A stretch of 64,000 bases of DNA from Dendrobium chrysotoxum (GCA_019925795.1 CM034315.1:34354446-34418445), one strand, 5' to 3'; counted from the first letter of the stretch, positions 11,738-22,938 are shown. Numbers and translations are program-made. The notes: generated from the letters alone by a model not told the origin.

Positions 11738-13532
11738 TGTGAAACATTTAAAAAAAAAATTTCGAATTTTTTTAACCTAGAATAGTCAATAATTATTTCA
11801 AGAGTCATTATAAGTCCAAATCACAAACCGTCTTCGCCAGAATATTTATGGCGTAATACTCTAATTATTCTATTTTTTTCATAATTTTTGGGCACTGCTG
11901 AAATTTCTTAAGAAATTAGCACTTGTCGATACAAGTAGGATTTTTGGGACCAACATATGTCCGTTTTGTAAATTGATTTCACCAGAATTTTCTAAATAAA
12001 ATGAGCTAATTTATGAATATTTTTCTGTAATTTTTGGAGTCTCTAAAAAAATTTCTATGAATTTTTTACTTAAAATTACTTAAAATAATATTATTATTTA
12101 ATATTTAATAATAAAAAAAGAAAAAAATCTAAAAACATCATGGCTTTCTTAAAACTATTTTCCCTTTAATGAATCGTTTTCACCAAACAAAGAAGCTTAG
12201 AAGAATTAGGGAAGAAAGACAGGAGAGAGGAAGGAGAAAACCAGATTTTAGGCGACTTTGGGCCGTTTTCATTCGTTAGCTCAGTTGGCAAAATTGTTTG
12301 TCTCGAGGTAAATCACATTATGCTAATCTCAATTTTCAAAAATATGTATTTTTTATTAAAATTTTGTTTCTGTTACCGAAAAATATGAATAACTTTACAC
12401 TAGTAAAACTTTCACTGCGTAACTTTTTATAGATTATAAAGATTACGATTATGCACATTTTAAATATTTCTTAAAATTTTATAACTGGTGTTTTGAAATT
12501 TGTGGGATTTTTATTGAATAGAAAATTATCTATATGTTAAAAAATATAGTACAATAAAAGTCATAAAATATTATTTTACACAATCCCTGATAATTTGGCA
12601 ATTTTTTGAAAATGTGCATTTTTGCTAAGTAGAATTTTCTGTTGTCTACCGTTATATAATGCTGTGCAATTTTGATACATGCTTAATTACTCTTTAATTG
12701 CTATGATGTGATGATATATGTGCATATGTAATTAAATTATATCTGTTGGGAGTCATAAGGGACCAGAATCTGTTGAGATTCTATCTATATCAGGTGATTG
12801 CTGGGAGCTATAAGGGGTCAGAATTCTTTGAGATTCTATCTAAGATAGGGAAGTGTGATATGTTCTGCTGCTATAAGCACAAACAAAAAGGGAGTCATAA
12901 TGGGTCAGAATCCTTTGAGGTTTTGTCTGGGTCCCGAAAATATGATATGTACTGCTCTGAGATATGAATTTCAATTTATTTATTTGTTCAGTATTGTTAT
13001 TTAAATCAGAGAATAATTGTTATGCATTTATTACATCTCTCAATATAGTGATTTATTTAAATTGTATTTAACTACTTTTAAATATTTAATAAAATATTTA
13101 ATAAAAGAATATGAAAATTTAGATTGAATTGTGTGGTCTGCTGAGCTGTTGGAGCTCATTGTGGTTTTGTATCTGATTTTCACGATCTAGGAAGGAAAAA
13201 GAGATTATAGACTAGCAAATCAGGATCAGATCTAAAGTTATAGGCATTTTGCTATTTTGATTTTTGTACAGTCATGACTAGTTAAATTTTTAATTTTGTA
13301 GCTCTTGCCTATAGTCATGTACTGTAATATAAATATTAATTTTAATAAAATGAAAGAAACCTAGTGGATTAGTGTATTTTCAATATTTGGATGTTTTAGT
13401 AGCTCTGTAGTCTGTAGTTTATTTTAATGAATATTGATAGAAAATCTGAAATAATTCCAAAACTAGATCTTGGAATTTGCCTATCATAACTCAACATGAT
13501 AGGACCTGTTCTGATCGGGTTGGGTTGTAACA
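11738..13532 (+). repeat. 3' LTR of plus-strand gypsy
   Basis: It begins TGTGAAACATTT, ends GGGTTGTAACA, is 1795 bp long and is followed by the CCTTA duplication. It is complete where the 5' LTR is truncated, and it carries the same three ~35-bp repeats. The many differences from the 5' LTR indicate an old insertion. Confidence 0.85.
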
Positions 13533-13537
13533 CCTTA

Positions 13538-14608
13538 TATTGGTAGCTTTCCCTAAAATTGAGTCTTCCCTGTCGATTTCCTTCCAAATATCTCTGATGT
13601 TGTCCTACTCTTGATATCTCTATTATCTCTATGGCCTAACATTATTTTTTTTCTCCTAAGGGCAATCCACCTTACGATGACCCAATTCGTCACATCTAAA
13701 ACATCTTCCAGAATCCATGAAAGATTGGCCAGAATTTCTCTTCCCGCATTGATCACATAAAGGTTTCTTAGGTTGACTCTACTTCAACTTAATATCAAAT
13801 TTTGGCTTCTTGTTTCTAAATTGATCATCTTTCTCAAATATCTTTCTTTTTGTCTGTTTGTTTTTGCTCCCAACTATGCTTCGAAAAATTCATCTTGTTT
13901 TTAATTCTCCTAGCTCTCTCCACTAAGACTGAGAATTTACTGGTATCAAATGGTGCCAATGTTAGTCACAGCTAATCCGTAGGACCTCTCAAAATTTTGT
14001 GGCATTTTTTCTCTGGGGTGCAGACATAATGAGATGCATAACATGATAAAGAAGTGAACTCTGTTTCATATTGCATCATTATTTTTGAACCCTAAGTCAG
14101 ATTGAAGAATTTGTCTTGCAGAGCTACTCTGGCAGAAGGAGGAATAAACCAGTCTCTAAATACTCTCACAAAATCATCCCATTGTATGCTGGTGATAGGC
14201 ATCAGTCCAAATCTCTCTCTATGCTACACTTGCCACGATCTTTTTGCCTCTCCTTCCAGAACAAATGTAGCCAACACCACCCTTATGTTCTCAGCATAAA
14301 TCATACCATCCAGGATCTTCCTATTTTCAACAACCAATCTTAAGCTATTGTTGGATCGCTTACATCTTTGAAGGCTAGCGGTTTAAACGTCTGAAATAAT
14401 TTCAAATGTCGATCTGCTTCACTGTCAAATTCAGATCTAGGTCCATTGCTAGTAGAAGACTTCTCCATAGATATTATTTTATCTACCACTTCTGAGATCA
14501 GATACACAATATCACGAAGTTTCTTAAACTTATTCCCCCATTCATTTATGTTTCTATATCTGGCCTAGATGACTGGTCAGTTAGTCTTTCTGATAATTCC
14601 TCAGACAT
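13538..14608 (-). pseudogene. Ty3/gypsy gag remnant of the minus-strand element
   Basis: The minus-strand start is MSEELSERLTDQSSRPDIET at 14608, followed by recognisable Retrotrans_gag-type blocks. The segment around 14150-14030 contains an SSARQI-like motif and LHPREKMPQNFERSYGL. Near 13760-13670 is a degraded zinc knuckle region with two cysteine/histidine clusters. The frame is interrupted by many stops, mostly TAG, and by shifts. Gag ends where the nested element was inserted; the protease continues at 3098 on the far side. Confidence 0.75.
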
Positions 14609-14802
14609 ATTTAGCGGAAAAATACGCATATATAACAATTTATAGAATACATTTGATCATTTAAAAATTTTTAAACCATGCTATACATGTATTAAAATAA
14701 ATAAACAGTTTGATTTAATCTCAATCCAACCTATAGCTCTGGATAAATCAATATTTTATCTCATCCTACTTCATTTCTAAATCAAAATATGCTTCCTTGA
14801 TT
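14609..14802 (-). other. Leader of the minus-strand gypsy
   Basis: AT-rich sequence between the primer site and the gag start; no open frame or other motif seen. Confidence 0.5.
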
Positions 14803-14816
14803 TGGCTCTGATACCA
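14803..14816 (-). other. Primer-binding site, initiator methionine tRNA type
   Basis: The minus strand reads TGGTATCAGAGCCA, complementary to the 3' end of plant initiator tRNA-Met, five bases from the LTR end. Confidence 0.9.
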
Positions 14817-14821
14817 CTTTC

Positions 14822-16526
14822 TGTCACACCCCATTTTGACCTCCTCCAAGTCAACCTAGAGTGTAACAGAAAAGGAAAATCTGGAGAGACGTATCTCTTA
14901 CTAACACTCATCCTCAAATACTTCTATCAGGATCAACTGAGTGGGAAATAGTCTATCCAGACTATTCCAACACATCAAGGTCTTTCAATTCTCAATTGGA
15001 GTAAAGATTTCATAACTAAAAGTATATTTAAAACACTTCACATAAAATACAGAGCTTATTAAACATCCAATCGTATTTACATACCCAAAAGTTTGACTAT
15101 ACAGCTTCTACTCTGATATATATGTACACCCAAAATGTATGATACAAAAAGGGCAATCAACCTTCCTCATATCCTACTAGCTCATTCTCTTTTCCTGCAT
15201 TACAACAACTTTAAATGAGCTAGAGCTCAATAAAATGCACAAGCAATTTATAAGAAATAATAAACATGTTTGCAGTCAATTAAAATAACATGATAATTTC
15301 TATATAGCATATAAAACATCTTTTCCTGTTTTGTTAATGTTCGACATTTTTGGCAAGTCATTTGATGACTATAAATTTTTGCAAACTTACAGCTCTCTAA
15401 TTCAATGTTGGATTCATATTCCCAACTTTTAAAATTAAGACTGCTTTCTCATTCAAGGTTGGGTCTAAATTCCCAACTTTTAAAATTGAAAGAGTGTCGG
15501 CTTACCTCGTCAGGTCTTTCACCTTTACTTATGTAGGTCTATCCCCATATATGACTTATCTCACATTTCTAATACATTTCATATTTCATAATAATCATAA
15601 AAATATGCTATTATAATAAATACTTGATAAACCAGTAACTAAATACATAATGAAACTGGAATTAATGTTATCACAATCATATAAAATGTGAAGTTGAAAT
15701 TATATAAGTGTCATTATTTCTCATATCATAGTTTGAGTATCTCACCTGGTTCCGTGGGCTAGTTGGATAACTTTGTTCACCTAAAATACCCAGCCTTTTT
15801 TCCTTTATATACAACCTAAAACATAAGTTTTCTTCATTTATGTTTGTATGCATACTAATAAAATAACACAACTTATATGAAAATTCTTAAAGGTTCACTG
15901 GAAATAAACTCATTCAACGCAAATTCTCACCTCGTGCTCCATTCATTTCCTTCCCTTTTTATTTTTTTATTATTTTCTAAATTTCCTCCCTTTACCTAAC
16001 TGATTTTAGCAACTACTGTAACAGCCCTCACCTAATTGCAGCAACACTACAGCAGTCTTACTCAATTTCAGCACTTAACTTCAGCAACAAGACAGTCGTC
16101 TTACCAATTTCAGCAACACTGCAGCAGTTCTCTAATAGCAATCTTTATTCTTCTCTTTACTGATTTCATCAATTACTAATTTCAAGACAAACACAGATCT
16201 CACCACCTCGAACACTGATTTCAGCCCTTACCTCATTGTTTTATGTTACGATTTATGGTTTACAGCAATATACATCAAATTACCTAACTGATTTCACAAT
16301 TTACCATAAATTACAGCCTACAGCAGCCTTAATGTTTTCAATTTCTTACCTTAAGGTTTGATGAATTTTTCCTCTACAACAGCCATAATGTTTGTTGAAT
16401 TCCTCTATAGCAGCCTACAGCAGCAACTGCCCCATTCTTCTTGCTCACGACCTTCAGTAGCTTCCTACGAACAGAACAACAGAAGGCTGAGAGGAATGGA
16501 AGAGAGAAAATACCAAGTGCTTGACA
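14822..16526 (-). repeat. 5' LTR of the minus-strand gypsy
   Basis: In plus orientation it begins TGTCACACCCC next to the primer site and is taken to end at GCTTGACA (16526), giving matched TGTC/GACA termini and 1705 bp. A TATA box (GTATATAAAGG, minus strand, 15804-15811) lies inside. The right boundary is inferred from the terminal inverted bases and from where the PDS5-like sequence begins; the partner LTR is outside the window. Confidence 0.6.
15804..15811 (-). promoter_or_regulatory. TATA box of the minus-strand gypsy LTR
   Basis: Minus strand TATATAAAGG, about 720 bp into the LTR, a plausible U3/R junction. Confidence 0.5.
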
Positions 16527-16544
16527 TACTATTAGATTAATACT

Positions 16545-18075
16545 CTATTAATTGATTACAGCAAAATTGTTGTTGTCGTATTTCAAGGGAAACTTGCCAC
16601 TTCGATACATACTGAAATGAATGCTTCTAGTGAAAATCAGGATGTTGACCATAAATTATTTGAGAATAACAACACTAGATGCTCCATATAATGATGATAT
16701 CATGAAGGAGATGTTTGGGCTGATTGTTGGAGCTTTCAAGAATTTAGATGAGATGACAAGCCGTTCATTTTCAAAGAGAATTTCAATACTTGAGACTGCT
16801 GCAAAGATCTGATCCTGTGTTTTGATGTTAGATCTTGATTGTGATGATTTGATATTGAAAATGTTTCAGCATTTTCTAAAGACAATAAGGTCAAAGCATT
16901 CTGATATTGTCTTCTCCTCAATGGAGACTATCATGAAACTTATTTTGGAGGAGATTGAAAGCATTTGTGCACAGCTTCTTTCATGACTATTAGATGGTGT
17001 GAAAGTTGTTGAAAATAATATTCTTCACATAGCCAAGAAGCTAGCTGAAAAAATGCTTGTTAATTGTTCCTTGAAGCTAAGCCTTATTTGGCTAAATTAT
17101 TTAATGGCAATGGTTCTCTTTTAAGTGATTACAGCAAAATTGTTGCTATTGTATTTCAGGAGAAACCTAACACTTTGATACAGAATGAAATAAATGCTTC
17201 TGGTGAAAATCAGAATGTTGACCATAAATTATCTGAGTGGATCCTTTCTGATGACTCGCCTCAAGGATCTACACAACAAGAAGGTGAAACTTTTCATCCT
17301 GAAAAATATGTTGCTGCTACATACGGATCTTCCAAACTAGTGACGAATAATGGATCTTTTCATAATGGGAATGGTGATTCCATGGCTGCAAAGCAAAAGG
17401 CTGAATTTCGCCATCATAGTGGTAATCTAGAGTTAATACTGAACATAGCTTAGATTCAGGTACAACAAAGCCTAATAGAGTGTCAAATCTAAGTTCTCTC
17501 AAAGGAGGAAGAAATGTTTCATTGCAATTGTCAAATAGCAATGATCATTGTGGAGTTGGTAATAAGAAAAATGTTCGAAATAATTCTAACAAAAAGCTTC
17601 CAAGTAATGGAGGTAGAAAATGATCTCAAAGAAAAGTTGGAGTGAGATTTTCAAAAAATAAGCACACTGTTGGCATTAAGAAGCAAAAAGAAGTTAAGCA
17701 TGCTAAGGCTGAAGACAAAGAATTGAAATTAAAGGAAATTCTCTCCTCACAAAAATCTACAGTGAAAGATTTGGTTCAAGATCATAACCATGATAAAGAT
17801 ACCAGTAAAACAAAATCAAGGTAGAAGCATGCTCAGGGCGTACAAGAGGCTTCCGGACCACATAAGCATAGGAAAAGGCTTGGATAAGACAATTGTTGGT
17901 TTAAAGATAAAAATTTAGTTGCCAGATGATCAAAGATTTTATGATGGCATTGTTGATTCTTTTGATCAAAGTACAAGAATGCACAAAATTTTATATGATG
18001 GTGATGTAGAGGTAATGCTTCTAAAGAGAGAGCAGTGAGAGTTATTGAAGGTGAAACCAAGATGCATGGGGTGCA
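16545..18075 (+). pseudogene. PDS5-like sister-chromatid cohesion gene, rearranged pseudogene
   Basis: 16667-17100 encodes a HEAT-region segment of plant PDS5 (DAPYNDDIMKEMFGLIV, RSFSKRISILETAAKI, then FQHFLKTIRSKHSDIVFSSM). 17100-17450 gives the acidic/polar middle region, 17640-17870 a Lys-rich region, and 17900-18040 a Tudor-like segment (DDQRFYDGIVDSFDQST, then MHKILYDDGDVEV). PDS5 regulates cohesin on chromosomes. Most of the HEAT repeats are missing, stops interrupt every part, and no intron is obvious across the HEAT segment, which suggests a processed copy. A 111-bp block is present twice (16554-16664 and 17127-17237), the first copy out of order. The identification is from family motifs; the exact paralogue is not known. 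Confidence 0.7.
16554..16664 (+). repeat. 111-bp direct repeat within the PDS5-like pseudogene (partner 17127-17237)
   Basis: Both copies start GATTACAGCAAAATTGTTG and end GACCATAAATTAT-TGAG, are 111 bp long and about 86% identical. In the second copy the block continues into LSEWILSDDSPQG, its native context. In the first it is joined to the HEAT segment, so it is a displaced duplicate. Confidence 0.8.
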
Positions 18076-18524
18076 AGAAAAGGATAAAATCGATGTTGTT
18101 GACATTCTTACCAACGGACTTGATAACTCTACCTTTCTGGAACTGATTACTAAGTTGGGAATGATAGATCTGTATTCCCAAGCTTGAGGGGGAGTGTTAA
18201 ATCTCAGTCATCACTTGACCCTTAATCCCATGGCCAGCATGGGGATCCGTGGGAGGCTCACCTGGATCATGCTGCTAAATCTCAGCTATCCCTTGGCTCT
18301 TGATCCCATAGCCAACATGAGGATCCCTGGGAGGCTCACCTAGATCACGCTGATCTCCTTCTATTTTTGGGTGGCTAATTTAGGAAGGATTATATTAAGG
18401 CAATTATGCATGATTCTATAGTTATTTGTTTCTTTATTAAGATATCTTGTATAATTATATAAATAGGGATAGTTTTGTATAATAAAATTAAACAATTTTC
18501 CTTTCCAATTTTCTGAATTTAACA
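18075..18524 (+). mobile_element. 3' end of a small Ty1/copia element (pol tail, PPT, LTR)
   Basis: 18075-18186 reads DVVDILTNGLDN and then LITKLGMIDLYSQA-stop, the usual C-terminus of copia RNase H. GCTTGAGGGGGAG (polypurine tract) follows, then a 330-bp LTR from 18195 to 18524. The 5' part of the element is absent and the coding tail is fused to the PDS5-like pseudogene. The exact junction, between about 18045 and 18090, is uncertain. Confidence 0.7.
18195..18524 (+). repeat. Copia 3' LTR, 330 bp
   Basis: It starts TGTTAAAT and ends ATTTAACA, a perfect 8-bp inverted terminus. It contains two copies of a ~100-bp segment (TAAATCTCAG...GGGAGGCTCACCTRGATCA at ~18198 and ~18275) and a TATA-like ATTATATAAATAGGG near 18453. 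Confidence 0.75.
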
Positions 18525-19266
18525 GGGCATCATGTGCAGCTTATACCTTTTTACTTTTTCTCTCTATAGCCTTTCCTGTAGCCCTTAAAGTTCTATAAAT
18601 AAGGAGTGTTGAGGAACAATTGGGGGACCTTGGATTTTCTCTAACAGTGAATACACAGCCAATTTGAGAACTATAGTTCCTTTTCTCTGCTCTCTTTAGC
18701 ATTTTTGCACTCTCTATTCTTACCTACAGGCTCTAGTTCACCTGCTTAACCAACTGGAAAAGTCAAATATCATCCACAGACAAATTTGAATTCAATTGTT
18801 GATATCTTCATTAAGGCTGTATGTAAACTTCATGGCCACCTATTGCCATGACCATTGATTGGGACCTAATATTTTTGGCCTTCTTCTGGAAGGCAATCTT
18901 TAAGGTAATTGGGACCAAATTACGCTACAGCACCACTCATCACCGGAGACCCACGAAAAAACAGATTTAACAAAAAAGGGATTAGAGCAATACCTCCGTT
19001 GTTTTACCATGCATAACATTTCAAAAATGGCCTGCTCCTCTTCCATAGGCAGAAATACTCATGTAATACCACATACCATACAGCCATTTGATAAACTCCA
19101 TTACAAGCCCTCTACAGCTGCTTGACACCCCCTACACACCCTTAGACCCCCTATACACCCTTAAATAGAAAATTATTTCCACTATTGTAATTGTTGACAC
19201 TCTTGTAGAGGATAGAGATTTAGCCCTCTGGCAGTTGCGATAACACCTTAACGCCCAAGCACACAT
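18525..19266. other. Unassigned sequence
   Basis: A TATA-like TCTATAAATAAGG near 18592 is followed by CT-rich leader-like sequence, but no coding region can be supported. 18880-19260 contains no recognisable motif. Confidence 0.4.
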
Positions 19267-19269
19267 TAA

Positions 19270-19389
19270 GGCATCGTTTGGGACGGCTTTTTTATTGCTT
19301 TTTACAACGGAGTTTCAGTACAAAAATTAAAAATTTTGTACTGAAACTCCGTTTTAAAAAGCAATAAAAAAGCGGTCCCAAACGAAGCC
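19270..19389. mobile_element. Tourist-like (PIF/Harbinger) foldback MITE
   Basis: 120 bp made of two ~56-bp arms, inverted with three mismatches around an 8-bp loop. The ends read GGCATCGTTTGGGA and GGCTTCGTTTGGGA. It is flanked by TAA on both sides (19267-19269 and 19390-19392), the 3-bp duplication typical of PIF/Harbinger. No coding capacity; it would need a transposase from elsewhere. Confidence 0.9.
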
Positions 19390-19392
19390 TAA

Positions 19393-20469
19393 ATGACAAG
19401 CCAATAAGCACAGAAGGGACGTTCAATACATAGTTGTGATAAAGTTCTTGCCAAATTACAACCATAGAAATGGTTATCAACATGCCTAGAGTCTTTTTTT
19501 AAAACTGCCACGTCATTATTATGGACCTTTGACAATTTTGGAATGAACCAGCAACATTGCCTACAAACTGAACTTACCTCCTGAGTCTTGCATGCAGCCT
19601 ATTTTTTACGTTGCCTGTAACGTTGCTCTACAAATTGAACTTACCTGCTTATTGCATATGTATGTATTCATACATATACATATAGTGTCGATGGGGATGG
19701 TGGCAAGGTTGAGTTAGGGCAGGTGTCGGTGGTGACTTGTGTGATGACGCCATTATAATTGGGATTGACTTTTGCGGGTTGGATGAGTTGAGAGGGAGGT
19801 TGGGATAGGTGAGCTTGAGAAAGAGGAAGTTAGTCAGGCATTGTGAGGTTAGTAAACAACTATTGCCTAGGTTACTAAACAAATGTGAAACGCAATTTTT
19901 TTTTGGCACGCAAAATGACAGTAGCATTTCAAGATGCATGAATAATGAGAAATTATGCTAGAATGTGAACGCATCCATTTTGATAAATTAATTATTATTA
20001 TTACTATTCTTGTTGTTTTAAAATTTTTTTTTAGAAAAAATCAAAATAAAAATTTCAAATAAAAAATCCCCATCTAAACCACCAGAACTCAGACCATATA
20101 CTTGTCAATCACCATAGGAGTCCCACCTCATTCATCCCTCACATGTGGAACAAAAGCTAAAAGGATAAAAAAAATAAGACTCGCATAAAGCTTCCTACTC
20201 ACTGCCCCTATATCCTCTTGGTTTCACATGATAAGCGTTACTCTCACAACCGAGCTTGCTCTCCCCATCTTTTCTGCCAATCTCGCATAAAGCTACCTGC
20301 TAAACCCTTCCTTGTCCCTTGATTTGATCACAGCAACCGTAAATAGCTGTTGCTAACCTCACAATGCCTGACTTGAGTGAAATTATGAGTACTACAGTTA
20401 TCAATTAATATATGGACATAATGATGGTTAATCAAGTCAGTTAATCGAAAAGAACAAGGATTGAATTGC
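19393..20469. other. Unassigned AT-rich sequence
   Basis: No credible coding region, RNA gene or repeat boundary seen. A short CATATGTATGTATTCATACATATACATAT palindrome-rich stretch at about 19656 is simple sequence. Confidence 0.4.
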
Positions 20470-21095
20470 TCAGCTAAAGCAATAAGCTGATCTTAGATTG
20501 AGGAGCTGGATTTTCATCATTGATAAAGAGGGAAAAGAGTCATCAAGTAAATTAGAATTCCTGATACTCGGTAAAAGATAGAATTTATTTGGAAAATGAT
20601 GTTGAGGTCCAAAATTTACATCACAATTGAAACAAAGACCTTTATCATTGTGAATTTGAGTTTCGAATGGTGATAGCTTCCGGATTGAAAGATTTGGAGG
20701 CTTAGGGATATTAGGGTTTGGCATAGAAGAGGTAATGCAAGATTGGAGGAGTTGTGCTGGTGTAGAGGTTGGATTCAAACTAGTATGTGGATGATTAGGT
20801 GTAGTATGTTTAAGATTAGAATGGAAAGATTTTCGCCAAGTGGATGATGGAATGGAAAAGAAATATTGGATTTAGATTCATGACTCTAGCTAATTCCATA
20901 GCATCCAAGAGTGAAGTAGGTCTTGCAAGTAAAAAATTGCGATATAATTCTTATTCAAGTATGGATATAAAATAACTACGGAGGGTGGATTTTAAAAATT
21001 AGAGACTTTAAAAGTAAGGTTTTTGAAGGCAGTTTGGTATTCAAGAATAGAATATTATTTAGTTTTGAAAGATTGCCATGGAAATTTTCGTACGT
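20470..21095 (-). pseudogene. Ty3/gypsy gag fragment of a different lineage
   Basis: The minus strand at 20778-20470 reads NLSIRKLSPFETQI, then DKGLCFNCDVNFGPQHHF, a gag zinc-knuckle region in which the last cysteine has become phenylalanine. Upstream, at 21090-20860, are gag-core residues (KFPWQSFK, EYQTAFKNLTFKVSNF, then ARPTSLLDAMELARVM). It differs from both gypsy elements at the left and resembles gypsy gags with a CxNCDxxFxxxH knuckle. Stops and shifts break it; no LTR or pol is seen nearby. Confidence 0.65.
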
Positions 21096-21984
21096 AGAAA
21101 TACCAAATCATTGTTGTAAAGATAAAATCAAGTCAAACAATGAAAGTAATTTTCATACATAGAAATACCAAATCATTCTTGATAACATGAACCAGTACCT
21201 GTAACAAAGAAAAAGAAACTAGTAGAATAATAACTTGATAAATAAATAAATAAAAACAAGGGAACGGAGAACCTTATGTAGCCTTGGAAGAACAAAATGT
21301 AGTTTTCTATTATGGGAATGTCTGTGGATAGAAAACAGCTTCTTGATGCTAAGTTGAAGTGAAAATGGAGGCCTTAGATGCTGGTCTGGTGGAGAAAACA
21401 AGAGACCGAATGTGTTGTAGGCGTTCGGTGGAAGAGCAGAAAAATGGAAGCTGGTTTTTGAGGTTGAAGCAGTTGGCAGTTGGTTCTTGAAAAGTAGTTG
21501 GCAGCTAAATAGAAGATGGCAGGGCCTTGAGAAGAAGGAAAATGACGCCTAGAAACTAGATAGCGCTAAAGACTTCCTGTCAAGAGATTAAGGCAGAATG
21601 GCTATTGGTGGCCGTGAAGAAAGTTGGCTGGAGGATGAATTGTACGGTGGTTGTGGTGGAGAACATTGTGTGGAAGGACAAAGAAGTTTCCGACAAGGAA
21701 TTGGGTATCTGGAGATGTGAGTTTAGTGCAATGAGAGTATCATCGATAAGCTTATTGTCATCCAAGAAAGAAGGGCACTTGTAGAGTAGGTGTAGAAAGG
21801 CACACTGAAGACTTATTGGCATCATCAAAAGGTGGGCCAAATATGTAGCCCAAGTTATTAATCAAAGATAATTGCAATCAGCAAAAAATTTCCATCTAGA
21901 TTGAGAGTATCTTATCTTCTAAGGAAAGGAGGTAACAAAAGGCTTGAATCACATGAGGCCTTCAACAGAGGCTTGGTATTTTTA
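21096..21984. other. Unassigned sequence
   Basis: A ~32-bp direct repeat containing AGAAATACCAAATCATT occurs at about 21095 and 21158. Open frames here have no recognisable motif. Confidence 0.4.
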
Positions 21985-22125
21985 CACACAACATTTAACC
22001 AGACATACAAGCTAGAATAATTGACAATATGCACACAACATTTAACCAAACACACAAGTTAGAACAATTGACAATATGCACACAACATTTAACCAAACAT
22101 ACAAGCTAGAATAATTAACAATATG
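21985..22125. repeat. 47-bp tandem repeat, 3 units
   Basis: Units begin CACACAACATTTAACC at 21985, 22032 and 22079, each 47 bp, differing at a few positions. Confidence 0.9.
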
Positions 22126-22443
22126 AGTTGACAATTAGATAATTATGCGATTTAGAAAACCCTATTTCATATAAGAGTTAACCAAACAGCCGATTGATGA
22201 TACAAATATGTCAGTTCTTCCAATTTTTTTGTTAAAGCTTCATGTAACAATTGCACAGAATTAGAGACGCTTGTAGGTTTCGGAGAATTGGAAGCCCAAT
22301 AACTTCGAGTTCGGGATATCTATAAACAGCATGCTAGTTCAATTCAATAACTTTGTCATTAGCTTATCCAACTCGATTTTGAACGTACTAGCAATTTCTA
22401 CATGCTTATTTCACAAAAATGTGGAAATGAAGAAGGGAAAAAC

Positions 22444-22732
22444 CTCGAACAGAATCCTCGTTCAGCAAGGAGAAGCACACTGTTAACGCAATTCCTCCGG
22501 ACAACAATCTCCTCCTCAAAATTCCAATTTTGCTTCCTTCCAAACAAAAACTTTCAAGTTCAAAAAATAAATAAATAAATAGAAATTTGAGAAAGAAAAG
22601 CTGCAAAAGGTGAAACAATTTGGATGTTGAAGGCTGACCATGCGAATAAAATTGCTTAGACAGCAGGCGCTTCTGTTCCCGGCAGAAGGGCCTAGTTCTG
22701 ATGCAGGAAGAAGGGGAAAAGGAAGAAGACAT
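22444..22732 (-). pseudogene. 5' fragment of an unidentified, possibly plastid-targeted gene
   Basis: From ATG at 22732 the minus strand reads MSSSFSPSSCIRTRPF and later GSKIGILRRRLLSGGIALTV. The Ser/Arg-rich start followed by a basic-then-hydrophobic stretch resembles a chloroplast transit peptide with a lumenal extension. An exon may end at GAG|GT (22444/22443). The segment is less AT-rich than its surroundings, like gene sequence, but no downstream exon can be recognised to the left. Function unknown. The MULE boundary lies ~200 bp upstream of its ATG. Confidence 0.3.
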
Positions 22733-22929
22733 TGAAACCTCAGACAGCCATATCCCTTTAATCCTTACAACACCCGAGGACGGACTCGGGAGCCAGCAAC
22801 CATGGAGCATTTGAGCTCTGTTTTCCGTTTCCCACTTGCATGGTGTGCATGTGGCGCTCGTTGCTGCGGTCCTTCGCCAAACGTGGCTCAGAGGTAGCCA
22901 AGTGCGTCCCTCTATTTGAGTAGTAAGTA
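22733..22929. other. Relatively GC-rich sequence upstream of the gene fragment
   Basis: Contains CpG-bearing words (CTCGTTGCTGCGGTCCTTCG) unlike its AT-rich flanks. It may be the remnant promoter of the gene fragment at 22444-22732. Confidence 0.3.
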
Positions 22930-22938
22930 TTAATACCA

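Larger units (their letters stand above)
3105..13532 (+). mobile_element. Ty3/gypsy chromovirus-like element, plus strand, nested in the minus-strand element
   Basis: Two related LTRs flank gag, protease, RT, RNase H and integrase in gypsy order, and a CCTTA duplication flanks the whole. The polypurine region before the 3' LTR (TTCTTAAGATGGGTAGAT) and the chromodomain-like integrase tail fit a Tekay/Del-like chromovirus. The element has itself been hit twice: by an RTE LINE fragment in the RT (6808-7547) and by a Sirevirus-type solo LTR in the integrase (9119-10734). Removing both restores co-linear coding order. Many in-frame stops show it is inactive. Confidence 0.9.
1..16526 (-). mobile_element. 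Ty3/gypsy chromovirus-like element, minus strand, split by a nested element and cut by the window edge
   Basis: Read on the minus strand the order is LTR (16526-14822), primer site, gag (14608-13538), then after a 10.4-kb insertion protease, reverse transcriptase, RNase H and integrase (3098-1). Joining the two halves across the CCTTA duplication at 3100-3104 and 13533-13537 puts the end of gag next to the protease, so they are one element. Its second LTR lies beyond position 1. All coding parts carry stops and frameshifts, so it is dead. The integrase-before-LTR order and the family-typical linker and integrase sequences place it with plant Tekay/Del-like chromoviruses; the clade name is an inference without a tree. 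Confidence 0.85.

Noticed and set aside
21580..21840. 86-codon minus-strand frame as a downstream exon of the gene fragment at 22444-22732
   Set aside because: No splice sites or motif link it to the fragment and its composition looks random.
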